DNA of 41,838 nucleotides from positions 1 through 41,838 of the forward strand of contig JAUXZG010000104.1 in the NCBI GenBank assembly GCA_030694005.1, read 5' to 3'. The notes under the pieces are model-generated. The model was not told the origin of the DNA. It did not search any database and worked only from the letters and a program-made list of their open reading frames with translations. Positions 9,001-16,773 of this stretch are shown here, piece by piece. Made by a program: the position numbers and the translations under genes. The DNA is from Desulfobaccales bacterium (GTDB taxonomy: Bacteria; Desulfobacterota; Desulfobaccia; Desulfobaccales; 0-14-0-80-60-11). Numbering within the stretch: position 1 is the stretch's first letter; each line of letters opens with the position of its first letter.

Positions 9001-9210
9001 AGGGCCGCATTAGTGGTTGCATGGTACCGACAAGCACCTTGGAACGATGGAGATCTCGTTCGGGTAATTGCGGATGTAATAGAACCGGGTGATGCCGATT
9101 ATACCATGCGCGATCTCTTGGAGAACCTTGGCGACGCAGGAAGACAAGTACTGCAGAAATTGAGGGAGAAGAAAGACGAAGCGCACAAGAAACCTCGCAA
9201 GAGGCGATAA
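6049..9210 (+). CDS. Nuclease-NACHT STAND NTPase, probable antiphage defence protein
   Basis: This 1053-residue, three-part protein fits the bacterial NACHT/Avs-like STAND class, in which a C-terminal sensor triggers NTPase-driven assembly and an N-terminal effector is activated. Residues 1 to about 140 form a PD-(D/E)XK nuclease-like domain: RELDIQG (Asp47) and VAECK (Glu62, Lys64), after an N-terminal helix. Residues about 310-660 are the NACHT NTPase: Walker A PGGGKST (321-327), Walker B LLLVDGLDE (Asp411, Asp414, Glu415), ASREAGF sensor (444-450), NPLLLTTL (515-522) and the late FRHLTFQEYLAA signature (642-653). The remainder (about 660-1053) is helical-looking, without recognisable LRR or TPR consensus, and is the presumed sensor. 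The gene opposes the split tamA/tamB genes and has its own promoter and terminator. It looks intact. Antiphage function and trigger are inference from the family. Confidence 0.88.
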   Translation: MDASLRILASTNNARGDLFTRLIKDLFFALGYDDLRLNVHKTGRELDIQGQHRIEPRRVVAECKAHTAKMGGDELNKFLGVLTRERKKNAPTPVTGYFVSLSGFTETGIQQEEETGDDRVILLKAEQVISELERSRVLVGRTVAAERAGQCAHHGGLTDAVLEDAELLGHERGYLWAIHYSRNKELTHFALIHADGTPLAEPVAREVIDADRQCSGILHSLHYLAPAPPPPERAKLAAEAITRYRQWLGEECGFIQLDGLPADTDLSATRMKLERLFVPLKAYYLSEPKDETDKEAEGENKVLPIGEMLSESTHLALLATPGGGKSTLLKRLAIAYAFPERRVEVSDDLPDRSWLPLFLRCRELRDRAYRPILEILDDLPRHAGMNELEAGAFRESVHEILRAGRALLLVDGLDEISEEGARQVFANNLRTFLAVFPKAAIVVASREAGFRLVAGVVASACVRAKLAPFDKHDVQQLCERWHLQVVGDNEKVRTDARDLARTIWQNERIRTLAENPLLLTTLLVIKRWIGELPRNRAALYREAVRVLIRTWNVEGYAPLDEEETLAQLSYVACAMMEQGTQRIGQKALTRLLQQARQELEAELHFVAISATGFIERIEYRSSLLMQTGHDILEGEFQPVYEFRHLTFQEYLAARGYVEEQYPGRAEGQALLHLLEPHFEDERWREVVALSAVLAGRRAEPIMKRLAAVCANIEWLQRDPRESGRPQVILLKQCLLDEVQVTTPTLRAALEQVARHVRDVPIEPIRKKGTGMEQESALIRLRRGKYGTLLQQVTEDSYLSGRKNWEEYELAIADLAFEEQFQSSARVQMSASVSHSLLKAIETGERIEKVRAALVGMRLAFSARHRDPRSEPARPDELFQPLRDAICGMLNPNDPPLALAASWALAWIGDTRRCTAAIDLASMLCLYQIWKDSPWQELSRFAAWAFAAQPLLPRDTFSKDVWGSCDAFLEKASGHEKSRKGRISQRAALVVAWYRQAPWNDGDLVRVIADVIEPGDADYTMRDLLENLGDAGRQVLQKLREKKDEAHKKPRKRR

Positions 9211-9571
9211 CGATCCTCCCTCAGCGCCTGCGTCATTCCGGAACGCTTAAGGAATTGCCAAGACTACCCCGGCCCAACCAGCCGGATGCAGGCGCCGGTT
9301 TACATCCGCGCCTGATCCGCAGCCATATTACAAGGCAGGGTCATGATTACTGCCTGCCTTTTCATTTTCCCTTTAAATAATTTGAACCTAAGAGAAAGGG
9401 TCTATAATCTGTCGATAGCTTGCCAATATATGTACATTTCACTAGGTTGCGTTATCATCACAATATTTAATAACTTACCTCTATCTTGAAGGGAAAGGAT
9501 GTCAGACCAAGGCTTAGCTGTCACAATTTATTTTAAGGAAGGATTTTCAGCTTCCCACCGAAAACTCTTCC
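9211..9571. other. AT-rich gap between the NACHT gene and the tamA 3' end
   Basis: No gene was found. It contains the NACHT terminator (9332-9362) and then about 200 bp of AT-rich sequence. This marks the right edge of the insert; no clear direct repeat with the left edge was spotted by eye. Confidence 0.6.
9332..9362 (+). terminator. Intrinsic terminator after the nuclease-NACHT gene
   Basis: The perfect 8-bp stem AAGGCAGG/CCTGCCTT (9332-9339 with 9353-9360) is followed by a T-rich tract. Confidence 0.75.
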
Positions 9572-11470
9572 CTAAAACGCCTGGCCGATGGTGAAATGGA
9601 AGTGATAGCGGTCCTTGGTGGGATCGATGGGGTTCAGAGGGAAACCGATGTCCAGCCCCAGGGGACCGATGAAGGTATGATAGCGCAGGCCGAAACCGGA
9701 AGAGTACTTCAATTGGCCCGGGTCCGTATCGCGCACCTTGAGAAAGACATTGCCGAAATCCAGAAAGGCCACGGCGCGGAATTCCTTATAAATGGGAATG
9801 CGGGCCTCAAGAGAACCTTCCAGGAGGGATTCCCCCCCCATAGGATTGCCGCTGGCGTTGCGGGGGCCCAGGTAATCCAGGCGATAACCCCGCACGCTGT
9901 TGATGCCGCCGGCGAAAAAGCGCCGGAAGATGGGAATGTCCGCAGTGGCCTGGATGGGCTCAATGATGCCGAACTTGACCCGTCCGGCCAGGATGAAGTT
10001 CGTACCTCCCAGGCTCTGGTAACGGCGCGCATCCAGCACCGAGCGGACGAACTGCATGTTGGAGCCGAGAAAATCCGGGGCAACCTCCTCATCCAGCGCC
10101 AGCATCCCGCCGCGATGCGGGTCCAGAGGGTTATCCATAGTGTCCTGCCGCAGGCCCAACAGCACCATGGAGGCCCGGTAGAGTTTCCCCGGCTGGGTCT
10201 CGCTTAAGAGGATCAGGGTTTCCGCCGGAATGTTGAAAGGCCGGGCGAACTCCAGACCATGTCCCAGATACCCCCGAAAACGCCAGGGCAGGTCCCGCTG
10301 CAGACGGGCATTGGTAAAAACGGCCTTATCGGTAAATCCCGGCAAATAACGGCGGATCAGGCCGCTCTGGAGAATCAGGTCATTATTAGTAGATAAGATC
10401 AAGGGGTTGAAGAAGGTGCCCTGCACCCGGTTTTCCAACTTGGAGTATTTGCCTTCCAGGTCAAGCATGCGGCCGCCCCCGCCGAAATTACGGAAGCGCA
10501 GAGCCAGCCGCGCCCTGAACTCATCCTCATCCCCATATCCCAGCCCCACCTTTAAAGACCTCTGCTTCTTCTCCTGGACCTCCACCAAGATAGGAATGTG
10601 GCGTTCCTCCTGGGGCACCTCTTCCGGGGTAAGCAGGACGCTTCTGAAAAGGTCCAGGCCATAAATCCGCTGCTGGCTTTCATAAAGCTCTTTTAAGGAG
10701 AAGGGGGCGCCTTTTTTGAAGGTCAATTGGCGCAGGATTACCCTATCCGGGGTTTCCGGCTCTCCCTTTACTTTGACTTCCCCAAAATAGCAGAAAGGCC
10801 CAGGCTTCACGGTGAGGTTAATCTCCGCCGTATCTTGCTCTTCATCCAGGATGACCTGGCCTTCCACCTTGGCCCGGGGATAGCCGTGATCCACTAAGTG
10901 GTTCAGGTACAGCCGTTTTAAGGCATCATAGGTTGTTTCTTCGAAACGGTCACCGGGGTTAAGGGGACTTTTCCCCTTAAGTGCGGAGAGATTCGGGGGG
11001 ACTTCAGCGGGAGCCAGGGTAACTTCCACCCGGGTAACCTCCACCCAGGGCCCCTCCACGACGGTGAGCTGCACCTCTACCCGGCCCTCCTCGGTCTCGT
11101 GGACCTGGGGGGTGATCTTCGTATGGTAAAACCCATACCGGCGGTACACGGCCTTTAAGCGCTCCACATCGGCTTCTATATCTTCGGGTTTAAATACCGG
11201 AGGTTTCTTCCAGGGCCAGCGGGAAGGCAGGGGCATGGACAGCTCTTCCTTGAGCTTCTTAACCGGAATGGTCTTGGCCCCGGTGATCTTTAAGGAACGC
11301 AGTATCGGAGTGAGGGGAGCTTCGGGCACCGGTTCGGCCGGCACGCTGCCTGCGGTTCCTAAAAGGATAATTACCAAGAGACAGAGGAGCTTGGGGGATG
11401 GGGCCAGGGGTCGCGCTCCCCTGGCCCTCCCCCCAACCTCACCCTTAACTGATAAACCAGAAACTCGCAT
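9572..11470 (-). CDS. tamA: TamA/BamA-family outer-membrane assembly protein
   Basis: This 632-residue Omp85-family protein inserts proteins into the outer membrane and normally partners TamB. A hydrophobic signal segment (LLCLLVIILLGTAG, about 28-41) precedes POTRA-like domains (about 50-280, e.g. KLKAVYRRYGFYHTKI and VKGEPETPDRVILRQL). The beta-barrel contains the family signature FFAGGINSVRGYR, LDFGNVF and GLRYHTFIGPLGLDIGFPLN, and ends in an aromatic residue (IGQAF). Residues about 10-27 (GEVGGRARGARPLAPSPK) are encoded by a module C hairpin (11391-11437) lying inside the N-terminal coding region. The true start could therefore be downstream, or the repeat has inserted into the signal-peptide n-region. 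It follows the EndoQ-UvrD gene by 20 nt (likely operon) but is cut off from tamB. Confidence 0.9.
   Translation of the reverse strand: MRVSGLSVKGEVGGRARGARPLAPSPKLLCLLVIILLGTAGSVPAEPVPEAPLTPILRSLKITGAKTIPVKKLKEELSMPLPSRWPWKKPPVFKPEDIEADVERLKAVYRRYGFYHTKITPQVHETEEGRVEVQLTVVEGPWVEVTRVEVTLAPAEVPPNLSALKGKSPLNPGDRFEETTYDALKRLYLNHLVDHGYPRAKVEGQVILDEEQDTAEINLTVKPGPFCYFGEVKVKGEPETPDRVILRQLTFKKGAPFSLKELYESQQRIYGLDLFRSVLLTPEEVPQEERHIPILVEVQEKKQRSLKVGLGYGDEDEFRARLALRFRNFGGGGRMLDLEGKYSKLENRVQGTFFNPLILSTNNDLILQSGLIRRYLPGFTDKAVFTNARLQRDLPWRFRGYLGHGLEFARPFNIPAETLILLSETQPGKLYRASMVLLGLRQDTMDNPLDPHRGGMLALDEEVAPDFLGSNMQFVRSVLDARRYQSLGGTNFILAGRVKFGIIEPIQATADIPIFRRFFAGGINSVRGYRLDYLGPRNASGNPMGGESLLEGSLEARIPIYKEFRAVAFLDFGNVFLKVRDTDPGQLKYSSGFGLRYHTFIGPLGLDIGFPLNPIDPTKDRYHFHFTIGQAF
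11391..11437. repeat. Composite element, module C inside the tamA N-terminal codons
   Basis: TTGGGGGATGGGGCCAGGGG is followed by a short loop and CCCCTGGCCCTCCCCCCAA. The TTGGGGGGAGGG...CCCTCCCCCCAA edges match module C elsewhere (18819-18870, 40905-40953). Confidence 0.75.
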
Positions 11471-11490
11471 TCGATATGGGTAAGCTACGC

Positions 11491-14472
11491 TTATCTCGCC
11501 CTCTTGGCGTGGGTCCTGATCTCGGGGAACAGGTGGGGTTGTCTTCCCTGGCGCGCCGCAGCTGCCGAAGAGATTTCCGGCCGGTGCAGCAGCTCCTGAG
11601 GAATGGCTTGGACCAAGGGGGACAACCGGGTGCGGCGCCTTTGGCCCCCCAGGGTCCGCACCCGGGCCCGGGTAAGGAAGACCTGTCGGGAGGCCCGGGT
11701 GAGGCCCACATAAAAAAGGCGGCTTTCCTCCTCGGCGTCAGCGGAGCCGTCCCCAGGCGGTTCATAGGGGATAAGGCCCTTTTCGCACCCGGCGATAAAG
11801 ACATAAGGAAACTCCAGCCCCTTGGCGGCGTGCAGGGTGAGGAGTTTAACCCTTTCCGCCACCAGGTCCAGGCCGTCCCATTCCGGGCCCACCCCTTCCC
11901 GGGCCTGCTGGCAAGGGATGCCGGCCTCCGTCAACCGCCGTTCCAGTTCCGGGCCCAGGGCATGGAGACGATAAAGCACCGCCACATCCTTAAACCCGGC
12001 CTTGGCCATGGGATCCTGATACCTAAGGTGGGTGTCTTCCAGGGCCAGGTGGCTCAGCCTCCCCACCAGTTTCTCGATCTGGCGAGCGATGGCCTGGGCC
12101 TCGACCCCCTCCGAGGCCACCTCCATAAGGACTACCGGCCGGTCACCGGGGCGATGCGTCATTAGGGGGGGAGGTCCGGAGCCGGCGGCCGCCCTCAGAT
12201 GCTGCGCCGCCTCCAGTACCGGGCGGGGCAAACGATAGGTTTCGTTAAACCGGCAAGACACCGCTTGCGGCCAATCTTCTAAGAAACGGGAAAAATACGC
12301 CGGGGTGGCCCCCCTAAACCCGTAAATGGCCTGGTCCGGGTCGCCGATGACCATGATCTCCGTCTGAGGTCCCGCCAGGTTCAGAAACAGGCGATATTGC
12401 GCCTCATTCAAATCCTGATACTCATCCACCAAAAGGTGCCGAAACCTCGTCCGGTAGGCCTGCCGGACTTCCGGCTGCCGACTTAAAATAAGGACCGGGC
12501 GGGCGATCAGGTCTTCATAATCCCATAATCCTTCCAGACTCAGGGCGTTCTCATAGGCCCGAAAAGCCGCCAAATATTGCGGCTCTTCCCCTTGCTCCAA
12601 ATCCTCCGGGTATTTAAGAGTCTGCTTCCATTGAATGATTTTTCTTTCCAGCCCGGCGACCGGGAGTTTATGCTGCCGGGCTGCCTGCCGGATCAAGGCG
12701 CGACGCCGTTCTTCATCCGCCACTTCCCGTTGGGGGCCGTCCTGGCCCAAAAGGATCTGATGGCCCAGGGCATGGAAGGTTTTGACCGTGAGGCGCTCCA
12801 CACCGGGAAAATTCGGGAGCAGCTCTCGGATGCGGGCCTCCATCTCTGCGGCGGCCTGCCGGGTAAAGGTGAGGGCCAGAATCGCTTCCGGGGGCACCCC
12901 CCGGCGGTCCAGGAGATAGGCCAGGCGATGGGTGAGGGCCCGAGTCTTGCCGGTGCCCGGGCCGGCCTGCACCATGAGCGGGGTTCCCAAGTGAGTCACA
13001 GCTTGCCGTTGGTCCTGGTTTAACCCGCCCAAGAGGGGATCATCCGTAAGGAAGTGGTCAGTTTCAGGTTCACGGATTTCGGCAGCCGGGTCCGCCCCAG
13101 GGTCGGTGGTTGAGGAACAGACGGGCGGCTCGCGGTCGGTCTTCCTACTTTTATTGACTGAGTCGGTGGCAAAATTGTTAGCCGCTAGACTAAAGAAGGC
13201 TCCTTGCCCCATGATGCGCCGGCGTTCTTCCTGAGTAAAAAGATGGATTTCCCCGTAAGCGCCGTCATAGCCCGGGTTAATGTGCACCTCGCCCCGACGC
13301 ATCTTGTCTATCCCGTACGCCAGCAAGCCACCGCCCTCCCGGGCCAGGTCCGTTAGGGGGACGCGGCGCAGGATATCCAACTCCGGCCCCAGCGTCTCCA
13401 GCAGGCGGAAATAGCGATGCCGCACCTTCTTGCTGCCGGCATTGACCTCCAAAACCTCCGCCAAGACCTCAAGCAAAGCAATCAAGGACTCAAAAGGCCT
13501 GGCCTCCGGAGGGGGAGAGCCAATCGGGCGGTCCGCCAGGTCCTGGACGCGGTGCATCACCCCCAAAGTCAGGGGCTTCTCACAGCGGGGGCAGCGTCCG
13601 CCCAAGGTTTTGGCTTCCTGGGGGGTAAGTCTGAGGCCGCATTGCCGATGCCCGTCCAGGTGGTACTTGCCCTCCTGGGGAAAAAATTCGAGGGTGCCCC
13701 TAAACCCGGTTTTGCGCCGGATAGCCTCGGTCAGGGCCGGATAGGTGGGGGGCACTTCAAAGAGATTGGCCTCCCGTCCTAATTTATGAGGCGAATGGGC
13801 GTCGGAGTTGGACACCAACAGGAACCGGTCCAGGGCGCTCACCTGCCAGTTCATGGCGGGATCGGAAGAAAGCCCGGTCTCTAAAGCATAGATGTGGGCT
13901 AAGGAGTCCTCAAAACAGTCCTCCAGGGAATCGAAACCGCTCTTGCTGCCCAGGACGGAGAACCAGGGGGTCCAGATGTGGGCCGGGATCACCAGGGCCT
14001 CAGGGTGGCTCTCCAGCACTAACTCCACCAGATTTCTGGCATCCAATCCCAGGATGGGCCGGCCGTCGGAGGTAACATTGCCCAGACGGCCCAGTCGCTG
14101 GGAAAGCTTGGCGGCCGCCTCCAGGCTGGGAAGCAAGAGAATCAGGTGGACCTTGCGAACCCGCCCACCCTTTTTATAAATGGTGCTAACCTCACCGGTG
14201 ATTAAAAACCTGACTGGCGGAGTCGCCTCCCAGGGAGGACCTTTAAGTCCCAAGGGCAGGGCCAGGGTAGGTTTGAGTCCATAGACGCCGTCGGCCACCG
14301 GCTCCAGTTTATCTGTCAATTCCAGGAGCCACTGCGGATGGGTACAGTCTCCGGTACCCACCACCTGCACCCCTTTATAGCGGCCCCACAGATCCAGGTG
14401 TTCCAGGTCCGCTTCCCTAGCCGTGGCGATGGAGAAGCGAGAGTGGATGTGGAGGTCGGCGATGACTTCCAT
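11491..14472 (-). CDS. Fusion of endonuclease Q-like PHP nuclease and UvrD/Rep helicase
   Basis: Numbering is from the GTG at 14490. The N-terminal half (about 7-430) matches endonuclease Q (TIGR00375), a PHP-family enzyme cutting 5' to deaminated bases. Signatures are DLHIHSRFS (12-20), VGTGDCTHP (44-52), IPAHIWTPWF (168-177), SNSDAHSPHKLGREAN (227-242) and a Cys cluster CGLRL...CPRC (284-303). After a linker (about 440-485), a superfamily-1A helicase follows: Walker A AGPGTGKT (509-516), DEYQD (689-693), GDPDQAIYGFRG (716-727), TLHAAKGLEFPYVF and FYVGLTRA. Fusion suggests nicking at damaged bases coupled to strand unwinding (inference). ATG at 14472 (MEVIADLHIH) is preferred over the upstream GTG because the PHP motif normally starts within a few residues. 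tamA follows at 20 nt. Confidence 0.9.
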   Translation of the reverse strand: MEVIADLHIHSRFSIATAREADLEHLDLWGRYKGVQVVGTGDCTHPQWLLELTDKLEPVADGVYGLKPTLALPLGLKGPPWEATPPVRFLITGEVSTIYKKGGRVRKVHLILLLPSLEAAAKLSQRLGRLGNVTSDGRPILGLDARNLVELVLESHPEALVIPAHIWTPWFSVLGSKSGFDSLEDCFEDSLAHIYALETGLSSDPAMNWQVSALDRFLLVSNSDAHSPHKLGREANLFEVPPTYPALTEAIRRKTGFRGTLEFFPQEGKYHLDGHRQCGLRLTPQEAKTLGGRCPRCEKPLTLGVMHRVQDLADRPIGSPPPEARPFESLIALLEVLAEVLEVNAGSKKVRHRYFRLLETLGPELDILRRVPLTDLAREGGGLLAYGIDKMRRGEVHINPGYDGAYGEIHLFTQEERRRIMGQGAFFSLAANNFATDSVNKSRKTDREPPVCSSTTDPGADPAAEIREPETDHFLTDDPLLGGLNQDQRQAVTHLGTPLMVQAGPGTGKTRALTHRLAYLLDRRGVPPEAILALTFTRQAAAEMEARIRELLPNFPGVERLTVKTFHALGHQILLGQDGPQREVADEERRRALIRQAARQHKLPVAGLERKIIQWKQTLKYPEDLEQGEEPQYLAAFRAYENALSLEGLWDYEDLIARPVLILSRQPEVRQAYRTRFRHLLVDEYQDLNEAQYRLFLNLAGPQTEIMVIGDPDQAIYGFRGATPAYFSRFLEDWPQAVSCRFNETYRLPRPVLEAAQHLRAAAGSGPPPLMTHRPGDRPVVLMEVASEGVEAQAIARQIEKLVGRLSHLALEDTHLRYQDPMAKAGFKDVAVLYRLHALGPELERRLTEAGIPCQQAREGVGPEWDGLDLVAERVKLLTLHAAKGLEFPYVFIAGCEKGLIPYEPPGDGSADAEEESRLFYVGLTRASRQVFLTRARVRTLGGQRRRTRLSPLVQAIPQELLHRPEISSAAAARQGRQPHLFPEIRTHAKRAR

Positions 14473-14643
14473 GGGTTCCCAGCTTACCACAAATTATGGC
14501 GGGATGCCAGAAACTGTAAGTTTGGGGGGCCAGGGAGGGGGGGTGCCCCCCTCACGGCCATCTCCTGACCACGGCGGTGGAGGGGACAGGCGCGAGAAAA
14601 AGTGAGCAACCCGTTCTTTCTTTAACATTATTTCAATTTCAGT

Positions 14644-14670
14644 TTGACATTTCCAAATTATTTTGTTAAT
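14644..14670 (+). promoter_or_regulatory. Predicted promoter of the cold-shock gene
   Basis: A perfect TTGACA (14644-14649) and GTTAAT (14665-14670, 4 of 6 to TATAAT) are 15 bp apart. The transcript would have an untranslated leader of about 155 nt. Confidence 0.45.
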
Positions 14671-14699
14671 GACAACCAGGTTAGCATGTCAGACTGAAA

Positions 14700-14761
14700 G
14701 CAGGGCCGCGGGCCCTGGAAGTAAATCGGAAGGGTATGCTAAATGCCTTCCGATTTTTTTT
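14700..14761 (+). promoter_or_regulatory. Structured csp leader with a terminator-like hairpin
   Basis: A GC hairpin (CAGGGC...GCCCTG, about 14701-14716) is followed by a perfect 10-bp stem AATCGGAAGG/CCTTCCGATT (14724-14733 with 14746-14755) and a run of T. This is a complete intrinsic terminator placed before, not after, the cold-shock gene. That suggests attenuation or temperature-dependent read-through, as known for structured cspA leaders. It could instead be the end of a short upstream transcript. Confidence 0.6.
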
Positions 14762-14831
14762 GTTTGACTGCTCTCGCGGTCCTGCTCCTAGAGCAGGAAA
14801 GGGTTCAATATTTTTAGGAGGTTTTTCGGTA

Positions 14832-15035
14832 ATGAAGGAGAGAGGAAAGGTTAAATGGTTTAATGACTCCAAGGGATTTGGCTTTATTTCCCGAGAGAAT
14901 GGCCCGGATGTATTTGTGCACCATAGTGCCATCCAGGGCGAAGGCTTTCGTTCCCTGTCAGAAGACCAGGAGGTGGAGTTTGAGGTGGTCCAGGGTCAGA
15001 AGGGGCCCCAGGCACAGAACGTCGTAAAACTTTAA
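14832..15035 (+). CDS. Cold-shock domain protein (CspA family)
   Basis: This 67-residue single CSD protein binds single-stranded nucleic acid and acts as an RNA chaperone. Both RNA-binding signatures are present: [12 protein letters not shown] (RNP1) and DVFVHHSAI (RNP2). The frame is open upstream to 14736, but ATG 14832 is chosen because AGGAGG (14816-14821) precedes it and the product then has the normal Csp length. It heads a same-strand trio with a small basic protein and an RRM protein, all plausible RNA-binding factors. Confidence 0.93.
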   Translation: MKERGKVKWFNDSKGFGFISRENGPDVFVHHSAIQGEGFRSLSEDQEVEFEVVQGQKGPQAQNVVKL

Positions 15036-15056
15036 GTTGTTAATGTCTGATGTGCG

Positions 15057-15088
15057 GAACTCCGGCGGTCGTAAGACCCCGGAGTTCT
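15057..15088 (+). promoter_or_regulatory. Hairpin between csp and the small basic gene
   Basis: GGAACTCCGG and CCGGAGTTCT form a stable stem without a following U-run. It may be an mRNA-processing or stabilising structure rather than a terminator. Confidence 0.45.
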
Positions 15089-15118
15089 ACCGTCTTAAAG
15101 CCCCTTGGAGGTAAAACC

Positions 15119-15265
15119 ATGGCACGGAACCGCTATGGCTGGGAAAAGCGCGCCAAAGAGATCGCCCGCAAGCAAAAAAGCGAAGAAAAATTAAAACGCC
15201 GCCAGAACAAAGTCCAGACAGGTCCTAAAGAGGAAAGCTCAGAGACGGTGGCCGAAGAAAGCTAG
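15119..15265 (+). CDS. Small, highly basic protein of unknown function
   Basis: This 48-residue product, MARNRYGWEKRAKEIARKQK and so on, is a lysine/arginine-rich charged helix with a short acidic tail (EESSETVAEES). No catalytic motif is visible. ATG 15119 is chosen because GGAGG (15105-15109) lies at good spacing; the upstream extension lacks a ribosome-binding site. Position between csp and an RRM gene suggests a role in RNA binding or ribosome function, but this is inference. It resembles small basic proteins often annotated as hypothetical. Confidence 0.75.
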   Translation: MARNRYGWEKRAKEIARKQKSEEKLKRRQNKVQTGPKEESSETVAEES

Positions 15266-15351
15266 AGGTCGGCGCGAAACTTGCCCCCAGCCAAGATAAG
15301 CCCGGTAAACCGGGAACCCTTAGCAGAATCATCAATGATCGAGGAGAAGAT

Positions 15352-15639
15352 ATGAGTATGAAATTGTTTGTGGGCAATCTGCCCCACCAGATGACCGAAG
15401 ACCAGTTACGGGACATTTTTTCTGAGGCCGGACAGGTGGCCTCGGCCAAAATTATCACGGACCGACACACCGGCCAGCCCCGGGGGTTTGGTTTTGTGGA
15501 GATGGAGACGAAGCTGGAAGGCCAGAAGGCCATCTCCATGATCAATGGCCGGGTCGTGGAAGGCCGCGCCCTGGCAGTCAATGAAGCCAGGCCGCAACAG
15601 AGGAGCTCATCCGGCAATCGCGGTCGCGGCTATCGTTGA
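15352..15639 (+). CDS. RRM-domain RNA-binding protein
   Basis: This 95-residue protein has one RNA-recognition motif: RNP2 KLFVGNLP (4-11) and RNP1 RGFGFVEM (about 44-51). A short Ser/Gly/Arg-rich tail (RSSSGNRGRGYR) follows, like the glycine-rich bacterial and cyanobacterial Rbp proteins that respond to cold. GAGGAG (15341-15346) gives a clear ribosome-binding site. A terminator follows at 15702. Grouping with csp suggests a cold or RNA-structure response. Confidence 0.92.
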   Translation: MSMKLFVGNLPHQMTEDQLRDIFSEAGQVASAKIITDRHTGQPRGFGFVEMETKLEGQKAISMINGRVVEGRALAVNEARPQQRSSSGNRGRGYR

Positions 15640-15701
15640 TGGCACCCCCCCTTTGCTAGCAGAAATGGGGGGCTGGTTTAGAAAAATAACTTGAGCAAAG
15701 G

Positions 15702-15735
15702 ACCGGCAGGGACTTATGACCTTGCCGGTTTTTTT
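15702..15735 (+). terminator. Intrinsic terminator after the RRM gene
   Basis: The stem ACCGGCA/TGCCGGT (15702-15708 with 15723-15729) is followed by seven T residues. Confidence 0.8.
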
Positions 15736-15944
15736 GTCTTGTCCAGAAAAAAATAGGGGGAGACTGGTAAACAAGCAGTTATTAGGGCTTGAGGCTAAAA
15801 TTTTCCCTAACCCTCGCGGCTGCTGAAGACATGTAAGCACTACCTACCCTATTGGCCGTATTTTTGGGGCTGGTGTGGCGTTTCAGCAATACTTTTACAA
15901 AGTTTTTACCGCCCATGAGGCGATTTTAAGCCTTGATAGCCTTT

Positions 15945-16017
15945 TGTAGCCGCAAGCTTTAGCTTGCGCCAAGATCCCTCGGGCCACGAAAAGCGCAGGC
16001 TAAAGCCTGCGGCTACA
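15945..16017. repeat. Inverted pair of REP-like palindromes
   Basis: TGTAGCCGCAAGCTTTAGCTTGCG (15945-15968) and CGCAGGCTAAAGCCTGCGGCTACA (15994-16017) are inverted copies, each itself partly palindromic and spaced by 25 bp. The arrangement is like the paired REP units (BIMEs) of other bacteria. Confidence 0.75.
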
Positions 16018-16773
16018 GAAAATCTCTTTCTGGGAGATATGGCTCAGTTCACGGTTGCCGAGCCCCAAACTTTTTAACGATATTCCTGAGACACGATACT
16101 AGCCCCACCCTGGACCCCAGGAGGTTTACAGACCTGGCCGGGCCTCGAAAATAGCGCTTTAGGGGGGAGGATCAGGGATCACAGGACGCCTCTGTTCAAA
16201 GTGACATTCGGTGGCCAGGCCGGGTGCCGGCTTTTATCATTTTGAGATTTCCTGGGTATCTCAGACCTGGTTTTTTTTCATTTTGGCATCAAGGGCAGGT
16301 CTTAAGGATGCCGGTTCACCCCCAGGGAAGTATAGACTTTGTGGAAGGGTCAGGGAGTTTCTTATCAGGGCGTGCCCTCCGCCACCAAGCCGCCCAGCCC
16401 AGCCGTTTACCGTTACCGTCGAAGGCGGGGCGCCTTGGGCCCCAACTTCACCGGCCGAATAAGAACGAAAGGGGTTGGGGGATGAGTAACCGCGGTGGGG
16501 CCTGTGGCCTTTAAAGGATGATTCTCCGCCTCTCATGGGAAAAATGGGGGAACTGACCCGGAATTTATTCCTTGATAACCTAAGTAAGGATATATGAAAA
16601 TCAACATAAAGGGCTCTCCCCCGGAAGCGCCTCTAAACAAGGGGTAGGGTTAAAAGCGGGGGAAACCTGGATAGGGAACGGGGCGTTAACCCATAGAAGG
16701 ATCTGTGGGCGCGGGTTTTGTTGCAATATTTAACTAGAGAGACTAAATGAAAAGTTTCACAAATACCTTTCAC

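Larger units (their letters stand above)
14473..14831. other. Divergent intergenic region with the csp promoter and leader
   Basis: The left part (14520-14562) holds a G/C-rich palindrome loosely like module C. The right part contains the csp promoter and structured leader, annotated separately. No gene was seen. Confidence 0.6.

Noticed and set aside
5216-9210. DUF559 and NACHT genes as one two-gene defence system
   Set aside because: They are on opposite strands; the DUF559 gene lies within its own repeat-bounded unit and the NACHT protein already carries a nuclease domain.
11476-12165. 229-codon plus-strand ORF opposite the helicase gene
   Set aside because: Shadow of the EndoQ-UvrD gene; proline/glycine-rich translation without motifs.
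16211-16514. Two overlapping plus-strand ORFs in the gene-free region
   Set aside because: Different frames over the same DNA, no good ribosome-binding site, no similarity to a known family, and repeats and hairpins dominate the region.
16080-16700. RNase P RNA, tmRNA or 6S RNA in the gene-free region
   Set aside because: None of the conserved core strings of these RNAs could be found on either strand by eye.
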